A DNA stretch of 64,000 bases from CAKZLS01 sp963771545 (GTDB lineage: Bacteria; Pseudomonadota; Alphaproteobacteria; Rhodospirillales; Defluviicoccaceae). Under the pieces are notes generated by a model, which saw only the letters and a program-made list of their open reading frames with translations, did no database searches and was not told where the DNA came from. Positions within the stretch are counted from its first letter, which is position 1, and each line of letters opens with the position of its first letter. Below are positions 34,985-44,234 of this stretch, in pieces. Position numbers and translations under genes: made by a program. Location of the stretch: assembly GCA_963771545.1 (NCBI GenBank), contig CAVYTX010000002.1:496001-560000 (forward strand), given 5' to 3'.

Positions 34985-37660
34985 GTGAAGATGCAGCCAA
35001 AAGGAGCGAAACAAAGTCCGGGAGCCGCCGCCACGGGGCAATATATGGCACGACAGCGAACCGTCGCGTCATTGGGGCTTGCGCGGCGGGCAAAAACACA
35101 CCACATTCCCCATATGGGGGCTATCTGTGAGGTCGTTGAATGTACAATCTCGGATGTTGGGCTCGTGGCTGAACTGAAGCCGCGGACGCTTGCCGAGCAC
35201 GCCTTACTTCAGTCGCTGAAGCCGAGCCTCGAACTCATGACCGACGCCGTGGTCGCGACGACGTTTGAGTTGGCGGCGGCGGATCCGCAGACAGGGGAGG
35301 CGAGAGTGGTGTTCGTCAATCAGGCGTTCACGCGCCTGACCGGATGCAAGTCGGCCGACGCCGTGGGCAAGACGCTGGGTATGCTCGGCGAGCTGGAAAC
35401 GACTGTTGGTCCGTCGTCCTCGCTTTTCGCGGTTCTGACGCGGCAAATCCGCGCCCTCGGCTCGGCCAGCGGGATGCCGAAGGACGGTCCGAACGCCTTT
35501 TTGGAGACCGGTGAAGCGTGGCGGGTTATGCCGCTGGTGGACGAGACTGGCAAGGTGCATCACTGGCTCGGGATTTATCGCGGGGCGGCGCATGGAGCGG
35601 AGGGCCGTCGCTGGCAGCACGCGGAAGAGGGGATGTTTCGCCAAATGGTGGAGCATCAACCCGATCCCATCTGCCGGTTCCGGCCCGACACCGAGCTGAT
35701 TTTCGTTAACGCCGCGTATGCGAAGCTGTTTCGCCACGAGCCCGAGGACCTGATCGGCAGGCGGTTCTTGGATCTTCTGATCGAAGAGGACGCCGCGGCG
35801 GTTATGGCGCACCTCGCGGCCATGACTCCGGACCGGCCCGCCGCTTCCTATGTGCAATGCCACGAGCACCAGGTGGAAAGCGGTGGCGAAGCGCGATGGC
35901 ATTTGTGGCATTCGCTCGCCCATTTCGACGGCGACGGAAACGTGGTGGCTTTTCAATCCGTGGGATCGGATGTCACGGAAACTAGGCGCATCGAGTCGGA
36001 GTTGCGAAAACTGATCAACGTTGTCGAGCACAGTCCCAGCACCATTATGATCACCGATGCCGAGGGAATCATCGAATACGTGAATCCCGCGTTCACCGAA
36101 ACGTCCGGCTATACTCTCGCGGAGGCCGTCGGCCAGACGCCGCGTATCGTACGATCCGGATTGACCAGCATCGATGTCTACGGCGATCTCTGGCGCACGA
36201 TCAGGAGCGGCCACGCCTGGCACGGAGAACTGCGCAATAAGAACAAGGACGGAAGGATCTATTGGGACTTGGTGGCCATTGCGCCGGTCAAGGATCAGGA
36301 CGGCGTTGTGACCCATTTCGTCGCTATTCAGCATGACATCACCCAGCAGAAGCTGCTGGAACAACAGATGGCGTATGACGCCACCCATGACGCCCTCACC
36401 GATCTCGTCAACCGCCGCGAGTTTGAACGCCGGCTGGACAAAGCGGTAGCCAGCGCGCGACAACATGGCGGCCATCACGTCCTCGCGTTTATTGATCTCG
36501 ATCAGTTCAAGCTGGTCAACGACACCGCCGGCCACGCGGCGGGAGATGAGTTGCTCAAGCGGATCCGGGGCTTGCTGAAGTCCATGTTCAAGGGACGCGA
36601 TACGCTGGGGCGGCTCGGGGGCGACGAGTTTGTGCTGTTACTTGATGATTGCGGGATTGAACGGGCTCGAAAGGTCTGCCAGAAGCTCATCGGCAATCTT
36701 CGGGATTTCCGGTTCTGCTGGGGCGGACACACCTTCCAGATCGGCGCCAGCATCGGGCTGGTGCCGATAACCGCCGAGACCGAGAATGCGACCCAGGTCA
36801 TGTCGCAGGCCGATGTGGCGTGCTATGCCGCCAAGGAGCGAGGCCGCAATCGGGTTCGCGTCTATAATCACAAGGGTACCAATTCGTCGCGGCATCACAA
36901 CGAAATCCGCCGCGCCGCCGCGCTTCGAAGCGCCGTGGAAGAAAATCGTCTCCGGCTTTACTGTCAACCCATCGTTGCGCTGCCAAGGGACAGCGGGAGA
37001 CCCGGACACTACGAGATCCTTGTGCGAAAGTTCGATCGCGAAGGCAAGCTGCTTTTGCCGGGGGCGTTCATTCCGGCGGCCGAGCGTTACGGGGTGATTG
37101 GCGCGATCGATCGCTGGGTGATCCAAACGGCATTCCGGCACTTCGCCGAGCGGTTCGGTCAGGTGTCCGGCGCCGGGATTTCCATCAATGTCTCGGGCCA
37201 ATCGCTAAGCGATAAATCGCTTATAGAGTTCATTCACGATCAGTTTTGCCGGCACTTCGTTCCCCCCGAACGCGTTTGTTTCGAAATCACGGAGACCGCC
37301 GCCATCCACAATATCAACCGGGCCAAGGACTTCTTCGCCGAGATCAAGCGAAATGGAAGTTGTCTGGCGCTTGACGATTTTGGCAGCGGGCTGTCGTCCT
37401 TCGGGTATCTGAAGACGCTGCCGGTGGACTACCTGAAGATCGACGGCCGATTTATCAGCAGCATGATCGAGGATACCACCGACCATGCCATGGTGGCGGC
37501 CATCAACGGCATTGGGCGGTTGATGGGCATTAAGACCGTCGCCGAATACGCGCACAGCCCCGCGATCGTCGAGCGGCTCACGCAACTCGGCGTGGATTAC
37601 GCGCAGGGCAACGCCATCGGTGTTCCTGTGCCGCTGGAATTCATCGATCCGGAAGATTAG
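34985..37660 (+). CDS. PAS-GGDEF-EAL cyclic-di-GMP signalling protein
   Basis: The protein of up to 891 residues contains three PAS-like segments (about 70-190, 222-330 and 340-455), a GGDEF domain (465-625) with intact RLGGDEFVLLLDD, and an EAL domain (645-885). In the EAL domain the signature is EILVRKFD rather than EALLR; DDFGSGLSSFGYLK and the LKIDGRF lysine are kept, and the usual AEGVE is AEYAH. It may make, degrade or bind cyclic-di-GMP. No transmembrane helix is clear, so it is probably cytosolic. The start is uncertain: GTG 34985, ATG 34991, ATG 35045 and ATG 35114 are all possible. Confidence 0.9.
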   Translation: MKMQPKGAKQSPGAAATGQYMARQRTVASLGLARRAKTHHIPHMGAICEVVECTISDVGLVAELKPRTLAEHALLQSLKPSLELMTDAVVATTFELAAADPQTGEARVVFVNQAFTRLTGCKSADAVGKTLGMLGELETTVGPSSSLFAVLTRQIRALGSASGMPKDGPNAFLETGEAWRVMPLVDETGKVHHWLGIYRGAAHGAEGRRWQHAEEGMFRQMVEHQPDPICRFRPDTELIFVNAAYAKLFRHEPEDLIGRRFLDLLIEEDAAAVMAHLAAMTPDRPAASYVQCHEHQVESGGEARWHLWHSLAHFDGDGNVVAFQSVGSDVTETRRIESELRKLINVVEHSPSTIMITDAEGIIEYVNPAFTETSGYTLAEAVGQTPRIVRSGLTSIDVYGDLWRTIRSGHAWHGELRNKNKDGRIYWDLVAIAPVKDQDGVVTHFVAIQHDITQQKLLEQQMAYDATHDALTDLVNRREFERRLDKAVASARQHGGHHVLAFIDLDQFKLVNDTAGHAAGDELLKRIRGLLKSMFKGRDTLGRLGGDEFVLLLDDCGIERARKVCQKLIGNLRDFRFCWGGHTFQIGASIGLVPITAETENATQVMSQADVACYAAKERGRNRVRVYNHKGTNSSRHHNEIRRAAALRSAVEENRLRLYCQPIVALPRDSGRPGHYEILVRKFDREGKLLLPGAFIPAAERYGVIGAIDRWVIQTAFRHFAERFGQVSGAGISINVSGQSLSDKSLIEFIHDQFCRHFVPPERVCFEITETAAIHNINRAKDFFAEIKRNGSCLALDDFGSGLSSFGYLKTLPVDYLKIDGRFISSMIEDTTDHAMVAAINGIGRLMGIKTVAEYAHSPAIVERLTQLGVDYAQGNAIGVPVPLEFIDPED

Positions 37661-37710
37661 GGAGGTTGGCGCCCGGTTGGCGTCGTGGATCCCCGCCAAC
37701 AGTCAAGACA

Positions 37711-38760
37711 TTATCCGCCGCGCGGCGTCATGCCCGCCTCGCGGTAAAAGCGGTCGGCGCCGGGGTGAAGTGGAATGGCGATGCCGTCCAGCGCCTTGTG
37801 AAGCTCGATCCGTTTGCCGAGGGGATGGCCGGTATCCAGCAACTTGCGGTTGTTCGGGTGCCAAAGCGCGCGGGTGATGGCATAAATAAGCTCGTCGCTG
37901 GCTGTCGACGAAACCACCAGCAGGGCCCCGACCTTGAGGGTCACGGCGCCGCCGACGCCGGCATAGGTTCCGGCCGGGATGACGTCGGCGCCCAGAAACG
38001 GATAGGTCTTGCGGATTTTATCGGCCTCCGGACCGCGGATCTGGACCAGCCGGATAGGCATGCTCTCGGCGGTCTGCGCGATGGCGGTCATGGGATAGCC
38101 GTCGACCGAGAAGAAGGCGTCGAGCGCGCCCGCCACCAGCATGTCGCCGGCGGTGCCCACCCTCTCGAACGACGGCGTCAGGTCCGTTCGCCCGAGACCG
38201 TAGCCGCCAAGGACGATGTCGGCGATCACAAGGGTTCCCAATTCGAGCTCACCGAGGGAGACCCGCTTTCCCTTCAGGTCCCGGACCGACTCGATGTCCA
38301 AGTCGCGCCGCGCCACCAATTGAACGGCTTCCGGGAAAAGGTTGGCGACGGCGCGCAGATTGATGAGGGGTCCCCGGTCCGTGAACGGCCCCTCGCCGAA
38401 CTGCGCATAGTAAGCCACGGTGGCCTGGGTCAACCCCATGTCCAACTCGCCGTCGGAGACCGCCGTCACGTTCTCAACCGAACCTTGCGTGGCGACGGCG
38501 ATGGCGATCAGCCCGGGGACGCCGCAACTGCCGCCGCGTTCGCAGGCCAGCGAGCCTGGCGGGTTGCTGATGACGCTGGCGATAAGACCGCCTACCGGGA
38601 AATAGCTGCCCCCGGTGGCGCCGGTGCCGATGCGGAAAAATCTGATCTCATTGTCCGCGCTGGCGGCGTCTGTCGCGGACGCTGCCATAACGATGGCGAC
38701 CATGATGGCAACTATCCCAGCCGACAACCGTTGCGTCATTCGCCGCCGTCTCCCGACCAT
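37711..38760 (-). CDS. TAXI-family TRAP transporter solute-binding protein
   Basis: The 349-residue protein is a periplasmic substrate-binding protein of the TAXI type, with a basic N-terminus, signal peptide and cleavage near DAASA. The family motifs FFRIGTGATGGSYFPVGGLI (residues about 40-60), GELDMGLTQATVAYYA and SLGELELGTLVIADIVL are clear. The membrane subunits of a TRAP transporter are not in the window, so the ligand (often glutamate, other organic acids or an unknown anion) is unknown. ATG 38739 is an alternative start. Confidence 0.9.
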   Translation of the reverse strand: MVGRRRRMTQRLSAGIVAIMVAIVMAASATDAASADNEIRFFRIGTGATGGSYFPVGGLIASVISNPPGSLACERGGSCGVPGLIAIAVATQGSVENVTAVSDGELDMGLTQATVAYYAQFGEGPFTDRGPLINLRAVANLFPEAVQLVARRDLDIESVRDLKGKRVSLGELELGTLVIADIVLGGYGLGRTDLTPSFERVGTAGDMLVAGALDAFFSVDGYPMTAIAQTAESMPIRLVQIRGPEADKIRKTYPFLGADVIPAGTYAGVGGAVTLKVGALLVVSSTASDELIYAITRALWHPNNRKLLDTGHPLGKRIELHKALDGIAIPLHPGADRFYREAGMTPRGG

Positions 38761-39003
38761 GATCACGTGTTCCACCCTGCAAGTGTAGGCCGTCGCGACG
38801 GCGCGTCCAAGGCCCAAGCCAGAGGACCCGGGGCGGCGCCTCGGAGGAACGAGACGCCGATTCCCATTGGCGGCCGAATGGGCTATGGAAGACGCCGTCG
38901 GCCCGGCCGAGCCGGTTTGACAATGCGGTCCGGCGGTCCGATCCGATGTCCGCTCGCCAATATCGTTGCATTGCGCTGAATCTCCGAATACCTGGGAGGC
39001 CTC

Positions 39004-40320
39004 ATGATCCAGACCAAGTGGTTTACACGATCCGCTCCGGCCGTATGTGCCGTCCTGGCCATGGTGTGGCCGGATGCATCGATGGCGGGCGGCGCCGGGC
39101 TGAACGGCGCCAATACCGCCTGGATCCTCACCTCCACCGCCCTTGTGCTGTTCATGACGTTGCCCGGCTTGGCGTTATTCTATGCGGGGCTGGTGCAGGC
39201 GAAGAACGTGCTCTCGGTGATGATGCAGTGCTTCGCCATCTGTTGTCTGGCGTCCATGCTGTGGCTGGCGGGCGTCTACAGTCTGGCGTTCGGCGACGGC
39301 GGCGCCGTCAACGCCGTCATCGGCGGGTTCGACAAGATGTTGATGGCCGGGATCGGCTGGAATGCATTGAGCGGCGACATCCCTGAACCGGTGTTCTTCA
39401 TGTTCCAGATGACCTTCGCCATCATCACCCCGGCGCTGATCGTCGGCGCCTATCCGGAGCGGGTGAAGTTTTCGGCCGTGCTGGTGTTCAGTGGCTTGTG
39501 GCTGTTCATGGTCTATGCTCCGGTGGCGCACTGGGTGTGGGGCGGCGGCTGGCTGGCCCGGTTGGGCGTTCTCGATTTTGCCGGTGGCCTGGTGGTGCAC
39601 GCCACGGCCGGAACCTCGGCGCTGGTATTCGCGCGCGCGCTCGGGCCGCGAACCGGCTTTCCCCAGAGCCTGCATCCGCCCCACAGTCCCGGTCTGGTGA
39701 TGATCGGCGCGGCCATGCTGTGGGTCGGCTGGTTCGGGTTCAATGCCGGCAGCGCGCTCGCCGCCAACTCCAATGCCGGTATGGCGATGATGGCGACCCA
39801 TATGTCGGCCGCCACCGCCTCGCTGACATGGATGGTCCTCGAGTGGGTCAAATTCGGTAAACCGAGTCTCGTGGGCATGGTCACCGGCATGGTCGCCGGT
39901 CTCGCGACCGTTACCCCCGCGTCCGGGTTCGTCGGACCGGTGGGCGGCTTGGCCCTGGGACTGGCCGGCGGCCTGGCGTGCTACAAGGCGGTGGAATGCG
40001 TGAAGCACCGCTTGAAGATCGACAACTCGCTGGACGTGTTCGCCGTTCACGGCGTCGGCGGGATCCTCGGAACCATACTTGCCGCCGTGTTCGCGACTTC
40101 GGTCATGGGCGGTATCGGTTTGGCGGAAGGTCGAGGCGCCGTCCAGCAGTTCGGCGCGCAGTTGGTCGGCGTGATCGCGACGGTGGCATGGTCGGCGGTA
40201 GCGAGTATGATCATTGTCAGGGCGACCGCCGCGGTGTGCGGTGGTCTGCGCGTGAGTGCGGACCAGGAAACCGAGGGCCTGGACTACGCCAGCCATGGCG
40301 AATCCGGGTATAGTCTTTAG
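39004..40320 (+). CDS. amtB: Ammonium transporter AmtB
   Basis: The 438-residue protein takes up ammonium across the inner membrane. It has a signal-like first segment and 11 further helices. The family motifs are LPGLALFYAGLVQAKNVLSV, the twin-histidine region with FAGGLVVHATAGTSALVFA and DNSLDVFAVHGVGGILG, and DFAGG. glnK follows by 30 bases, in the order amtB–glnK (the reverse of the usual glnK–amtB). GlnK would block the channel when nitrogen is plentiful. Confidence 0.96.
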   Translation: MIQTKWFTRSAPAVCAVLAMVWPDASMAGGAGLNGANTAWILTSTALVLFMTLPGLALFYAGLVQAKNVLSVMMQCFAICCLASMLWLAGVYSLAFGDGGAVNAVIGGFDKMLMAGIGWNALSGDIPEPVFFMFQMTFAIITPALIVGAYPERVKFSAVLVFSGLWLFMVYAPVAHWVWGGGWLARLGVLDFAGGLVVHATAGTSALVFARALGPRTGFPQSLHPPHSPGLVMIGAAMLWVGWFGFNAGSALAANSNAGMAMMATHMSAATASLTWMVLEWVKFGKPSLVGMVTGMVAGLATVTPASGFVGPVGGLALGLAGGLACYKAVECVKHRLKIDNSLDVFAVHGVGGILGTILAAVFATSVMGGIGLAEGRGAVQQFGAQLVGVIATVAWSAVASMIIVRATAAVCGGLRVSADQETEGLDYASHGESGYSL

Positions 40321-40350
40321 AATCGCAAGGAATTAAGTGGGAACGATCTC

Positions 40351-40689
40351 ATGAAAATGTTGATGGCGATTATCAAGCCGACGCGGCTCGATACGGTTCG
40401 CGAGGCGCTGACCGCGTTCGGCATCCAGGGACTGACCGTGATCGAGGTCCATGGGTTTGGGCGCCAGGGCGGACACACGGAGATCTATCGCGGATCGGAA
40501 TACAAGACCGAGTTCGTGCCCAAGATCCGCATCGACGTGGCGATCGACGACGACCAGGTCGAGCCGGTGATGGAGGCCATTGCCGGGGCCGCCCGCACGG
40601 GGCGCATCGGCGACGGCAAGATCTTCGTGATGGAACTGGGCGCCGCCATGCGCATCCGCACCGGCGAAACCGGTTCCGACGCGCTTTGA
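40351..40689 (+). CDS. glnK: Nitrogen regulatory protein P-II (GlnK type)
   Basis: The 112-residue protein is complete. It has the PII start MKMLMAIIKPTRLDTVREAL and the T-loop YRGSEYKTEFVPK with Tyr51, the residue uridylylated under nitrogen limitation. The ATP/2-oxoglutarate region GRIGDGKIFVMEL is present. It follows amtB, so it most probably acts on that transporter, as known for GlnK; other PII targets are possible. Its stop at 40687-40689 overlaps TTG 40686 of the next gene, but ATG 40743 is the better start there. Confidence 0.96.
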   Translation: MKMLMAIIKPTRLDTVREALTAFGIQGLTVIEVHGFGRQGGHTEIYRGSEYKTEFVPKIRIDVAIDDDQVEPVMEAIAGAARTGRIGDGKIFVMELGAAMRIRTGETGSDAL

Positions 40690-40742
40690 GACGTGAGAAC
40701 GACGCGGCGACGGCAACCGTCAACAGCGGGGTGAACCGGCCC

Positions 40743-42215
40743 ATGGGCGACGACAATCGGATTTTCATCGGTAAGGCCGAAGCGGCGGTCGAGCTTGATC
40801 TGAAATACGCCAACCGGCACGGGCTGGTGGCGGGAGCCACGGGAACGGGCAAGACCGTCACCCTGCAGATTCTGGCCGAGGGGTTTTCGGCCCGGGGCGT
40901 GCCGGTGTTCCTTGCCGACGTCAAGGGCGATCTTTCGGGGCTGTGCGAGGCCGGCGATGCTTCGGGGAAACTCGCCGAACGGGCCGGCGCCGTCGGGCTC
41001 GAACCCTACACCGCCCGGGCATTCCCCACCATGTTTTGGGATCTGCTTGGCGAGCAGGGGCATCCCATTCGAACCACGGTCTCCGAGATGGGGCCGCTGC
41101 TGCTGGCGCGTCTTCTGGAGTTGAACGACACCCAGGAAGGCGTTCTGCACGTGGCCTTCGCCGTCGCCGACGACCAGGGCATGCTGCTTCTGGATCTCAA
41201 GGATCTGCGGGCGATCCTGACGTTCGTCGCCGACAACGCCAAGGAGCTGTCCACCACCTATGGCCAGGTCGGTTCCAGCTCCGTGGGGGCGATCCAGCGG
41301 CGCCTTCTGGTGATCGAGCGCGAGGGCGCGGAAGATTTCTTCGGCGAGCCGACCTTGGACGTGCGCGATCTCATGGGCGCCGGCCGCGAGGGGTTCGGAA
41401 ACGTGAACATTCTGGCGGCCGACAAACTGATCCAGCGGCCGCGGCTGTACTCCACGTTCCTTCTTTGGCTGCTGTCGGAGCTGTTCGAGGAACTGCCGGA
41501 GGTGGGCGATCCGGACAAGCCGAAGCTGGTGTTCTTCTTCGACGAGGCGCATCTGCTGTTCGACCAGGCGCCGAGGGCGTTATTGGACAAGGTGGAGCAG
41601 GTGGTCCGTCTGATCCGCTCGAAGGGGGTCGGTGTGTTCTTCGTCACCCAAAGCCCCACGGACGTGCCCGACGACGTCCTTGGCCAACTGGGCAACCGCT
41701 TTCAGCACGCGCTCCGCGCCTTCACCGAGCGCGACCAGAAGGCGGTGCGGGCGGCGGCCGAAACCTTCCGCGCGAATCCGGTCTTCGATACCAGGAGCGC
41801 CATCACCGAGATGGGCGTGGGCGAGGCGCTGGTGTCGACGCTGGAGGCCAAGGGCGCGCCCGGCATGGTCGAACGCACCCTGATCCGGCCACCGGCGTCG
41901 AAGATGGGGCCGGCCAGTCCGGCGGCGCGCGCGGCCGCCGTCACCGGGAGCCCGTTCGCCGGACGTTACGACACGGCCATCGACCGCCATTCCGCCTACG
42001 AGACCCTGGCGGAGCGGGCGGAAGCAGCGACCCGCGAGGCCGAACACGCGCAACGGGAGACCGCCAAGCGCCCGCCGCCGCGCACGGTCCGCCGGGGACG
42101 TCCCCGCCAGACCACGGTGGAAAGCCTGAGTAAGAGCGTGCTGTCCAGCGCCGGCCGCCAGATCGGCCGCGAGATCGTGCGCGGGCTTCTGGGGTCGCTG
42201 TTCCGCGGGCGTTGA
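40743..42215 (+). CDS. HerA/YjgR-like ATPase (DUF853)
   Basis: The 490-residue protein has a P-loop (VAGATGTGKTVTLQILAEGF near residue 33) and a Walker B-like segment LVFFFDEAHLLFDQAPRALL near 265. It ends with a basic region and a hydrophobic tail (REIVRGLLGSLFRGR). The family resembles the HerA/VirB4-type ATPases; the DUF853 branch is broadly conserved but of uncertain role. The start ATG 40743 is chosen over TTG 40686 because it gives the typical N-terminus GDDNRIFIGKAEAAVELDLK. It follows glnK closely and may be cotranscribed by chance. Confidence 0.9.
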   Translation: MGDDNRIFIGKAEAAVELDLKYANRHGLVAGATGTGKTVTLQILAEGFSARGVPVFLADVKGDLSGLCEAGDASGKLAERAGAVGLEPYTARAFPTMFWDLLGEQGHPIRTTVSEMGPLLLARLLELNDTQEGVLHVAFAVADDQGMLLLDLKDLRAILTFVADNAKELSTTYGQVGSSSVGAIQRRLLVIEREGAEDFFGEPTLDVRDLMGAGREGFGNVNILAADKLIQRPRLYSTFLLWLLSELFEELPEVGDPDKPKLVFFFDEAHLLFDQAPRALLDKVEQVVRLIRSKGVGVFFVTQSPTDVPDDVLGQLGNRFQHALRAFTERDQKAVRAAAETFRANPVFDTRSAITEMGVGEALVSTLEAKGAPGMVERTLIRPPASKMGPASPAARAAAVTGSPFAGRYDTAIDRHSAYETLAERAEAATREAEHAQRETAKRPPPRTVRRGRPRQTTVESLSKSVLSSAGRQIGREIVRGLLGSLFRGR

Positions 42216-42252
42216 AACCCCGTTCGCCAAAAAAAAAACGTGCGCCAAGAAG

Positions 42253-42281
42253 AAAAAAGGGCGGCTCTTTGGGAGCCGCCC
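42253..42281 (-). terminator. Rho-independent terminator on the minus strand
   Basis: Nine-base arms GGGCGGCTC (42259-42267) and GAGCCGCCC (42273-42281) enclose a five-base loop. On the minus strand a run of T follows at 42258-42253. It lies 28 bases after the stop of the VPLPA-type gene and ends its transcript; the stem may also stop reading from the HerA-like gene. Confidence 0.85.
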
Positions 42282-42309
42282 GTTGATTGCAGTTGTCTGA
42301 GAGAACGGG

Positions 42310-43041
42310 CTATTCCGCCTTCTTTTTCCGCCAGCCGAACAGGCCGAGGCCCGCGATGGCCGTGGCGAATAGGGGAAGCGCCGCCGGGATCGGAACCGGC
42401 GAAGCGAAAATCTCGGCCACACCGCCGGACCCCCCGAACTTGACCTCGAGTTTGGTGCCGGTGGCCATGAATGCGGCCAATTCCACGCTGGCGTTGCCGG
42501 GGCCGGCGGCGCCAGTGAACACGGACAGGCCGTCCACGAGGACTTCCAAGCTTTCCGACGCCTCGCGGTCGACGAACGTCAGACCCTCGAAGGCCTGCGC
42601 GATGTCGAAATCGAAGGTCAGCACGTTGGGACCGGCAAGCCCGATATTGCCCGGCGTGGCGTCGTCGGGGTCGTCGACGACGATGCCGTCGGACGACGCC
42701 GTGTAGCGGGCCACGATCACGATATTGTCGAGCGCCACGGTGTTGGTTGCGTTGGCCCCGGCATTGGGCGTGATCAGATCGAAATCGTTAGTGCCCGACG
42801 CGCCGGGGTTGGTGCACGCCGATCCCGCGTTGGTGTCGCAGATGATCGCGAACGTGCCGGCGCCGGTGATGGTCATCCCCGGAAAGACGGCGCCGCCGCC
42901 GAGGATGGTTCCGTCGGCCGGGCTGCCTTCGTCAAAATTATAATTTCCATTGCCAATGGTCAGGGCGTGCGCCCGACCGCCGCACAGAACCGCCGCCAGC
43001 ACCGCCGCGCCGGCCATGGCGGCCCTTCCCCTCGAAAACAT
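42310..43041 (-). CDS. VPLPA-CTERM (PEP-CTERM-type) sorted exported protein
   Basis: The 243-residue protein has a signal peptide (MFSRGRAAMAGAAVLAAVLC, cleaved near AHA), a beta-rich body, and a C-terminal sorting signal: SPVPIPAALPLFATAIAGLG followed by LFGWRKKKAE. The VPxPA motif, hydrophobic helix and basic end are typical of exosortase targets of this subclass. Such proteins are exported and often linked to extracellular polysaccharide. No exosortase is in this window. GAGGAGG six bases before ATG 43041 decides the start over the longer frame. Confidence 0.9.
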   Translation of the reverse strand: MFSRGRAAMAGAAVLAAVLCGGRAHALTIGNGNYNFDEGSPADGTILGGGAVFPGMTITGAGTFAIICDTNAGSACTNPGASGTNDFDLITPNAGANATNTVALDNIVIVARYTASSDGIVVDDPDDATPGNIGLAGPNVLTFDFDIAQAFEGLTFVDREASESLEVLVDGLSVFTGAAGPGNASVELAAFMATGTKLEVKFGGSGGVAEIFASPVPIPAALPLFATAIAGLGLFGWRKKKAE

Positions 43042-43421
43042 TTCGTCCACCTCCTCGAACATCCGAATCACACCATTCTCGAGGCCGGCTTCCCCCGCCG
43101 GACTCAAGGAGCGCCACCGCTGACGCAAACTTCACGAGTGCAAACTAGCAGAATACAACGAATGACTGCAACTACCAATCGTAAGATTTGAATAAAAATC
43201 TAAGTACTCTCGCTATTATCGAAATAAACTATTTGGGTTATTTTATGTGTATAGTTAATGTTACATACACACATTTAGGGATAAACACCTTCTATATTAC
43301 CTCAAACAGGTCGGTGTAACCACCCGAGCATGGTGTAATATCCGCCACGCGGAGGTCATCGATCCTCTATAACGGGTGTCAACAACGCAATGGACATGTT
43401 CGGATCGGGCGGGAGCGTTGC
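43042..43421. other. AT-rich gap between the VPLPA gene and the aminotransferase remnant
   Basis: About 380 bases without a convincing gene. The middle (43150-43330) is much more AT-rich than its surroundings and should hold the promoter of the VPLPA-type gene on the minus strand. I see no clear known box or RNA gene. Confidence 0.5.
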
Positions 43422-43630
43422 ATGGCTCAGAACTACGCCGAGGATTTCGGACCTTTCGGAGGCAAGATTTGGCTGAATTGCGCGCACCAGGGCGCCATTC
43501 CAAAGGTCGCGCGGCGCGGGCGGCCGAGGCAGCGATCCAGTGGAAGATCGCGCCCTTTGCGCCGACTTCCGAGCGGTTCGGCGAGGTGCCCCGGCGATTG
43601 CGCGCCGCGATGGTTCGGCCGCTTAAGCGA
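43422..43630 (+). pseudogene. N-terminal remnant of a class V aminotransferase, frameshifted
   Basis: The first frame reads NYAEDFGPFGGKIWLNCAHQ then GAIPKVA, the start of a PLP-dependent class V aminotransferase. After about base 43515 the homologous reading continues in the next frame as RAAEAAIQWKIAPFAPTSER followed by FGEVPRRLRAAMVRPL. So there is a frameshift, and the PLP-binding part is missing because the gene stops just before the convergent RidA gene. It is a decayed fragment. The family call is from motif memory only. Confidence 0.6.
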
Positions 43631-43644
43631 ATTGAGGCGCAATT

Positions 43645-44154
43645 CTACGCCAGGATGATCTCGTCATCCTTGGCGTTGCCGCGCGCCGGCGCGATCTCGA
43701 AGATCCCGTCCACTTCCACCGAAACGCCCAACGGCAGCGACGGCGCGCCGACGGCCGCGCGGGCGTGACGTCCGGCGTCGCCGAACACCTCCGCCATCAG
43801 ATCGGAAGCGCCGTTGATCACCTTTGGCTGGTCGGTGAAACCGGGCGTGGATTGAACGAAGCCGCCGAGCCGCACCACCCGCGTCACCCGGTCGAGGTTG
43901 CCGTCGCAGGCCTCGCGCACCTGGGCGATCAGATTGAGGCCGCACAGCCGGGCCGCGGCGTAGCCCTCGTCCACCGACAGGTCATCGCCGAGGCGGCCCG
44001 TGTACCGAACCTCTCCGTTCCACAGCGTGATCTGACCCGCCACGAACACCAGATTACCGCTTTTTACGAAGGGCACGTAGGCTCCGGCCGGGGCGGCGGC
44101 CTTCGGTAACTCGATACCGAGTTCGGCGAGACGGGCGTCAATGTTGGCGGGCAT
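43645..44154 (-). CDS. RidA-family (YjgF/YER057c) deaminase
   Basis: The 169-residue protein belongs to the longer RidA-like group. It contains VPFVKSGNLVFVAGQITLWN, then LNLIAQVREACDGNLDRVTR and the C-terminal AVGAPSLPLGVSVEVDGIFE, typical for reactive imine/enamine deaminases that protect PLP enzymes. AGGAA eight bases upstream supports ATG 44154. Next to it is a remnant of a PLP-dependent aminotransferase, a natural RidA partner, although that gene is now broken. Confidence 0.9.
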   Translation of the reverse strand: MPANIDARLAELGIELPKAAAPAGAYVPFVKSGNLVFVAGQITLWNGEVRYTGRLGDDLSVDEGYAAARLCGLNLIAQVREACDGNLDRVTRVVRLGGFVQSTPGFTDQPKVINGASDLMAEVFGDAGRHARAAVGAPSLPLGVSVEVDGIFEIAPARGNAKDDEIILA

Positions 44155-44234
44155 GGGGGTGTTCCTATTTGTAAAGACTTTCCCCCAAATAACCATCGTT
44201 CTCGCCCGCCGCAAGAGACCTTCGCAGTGGACCG

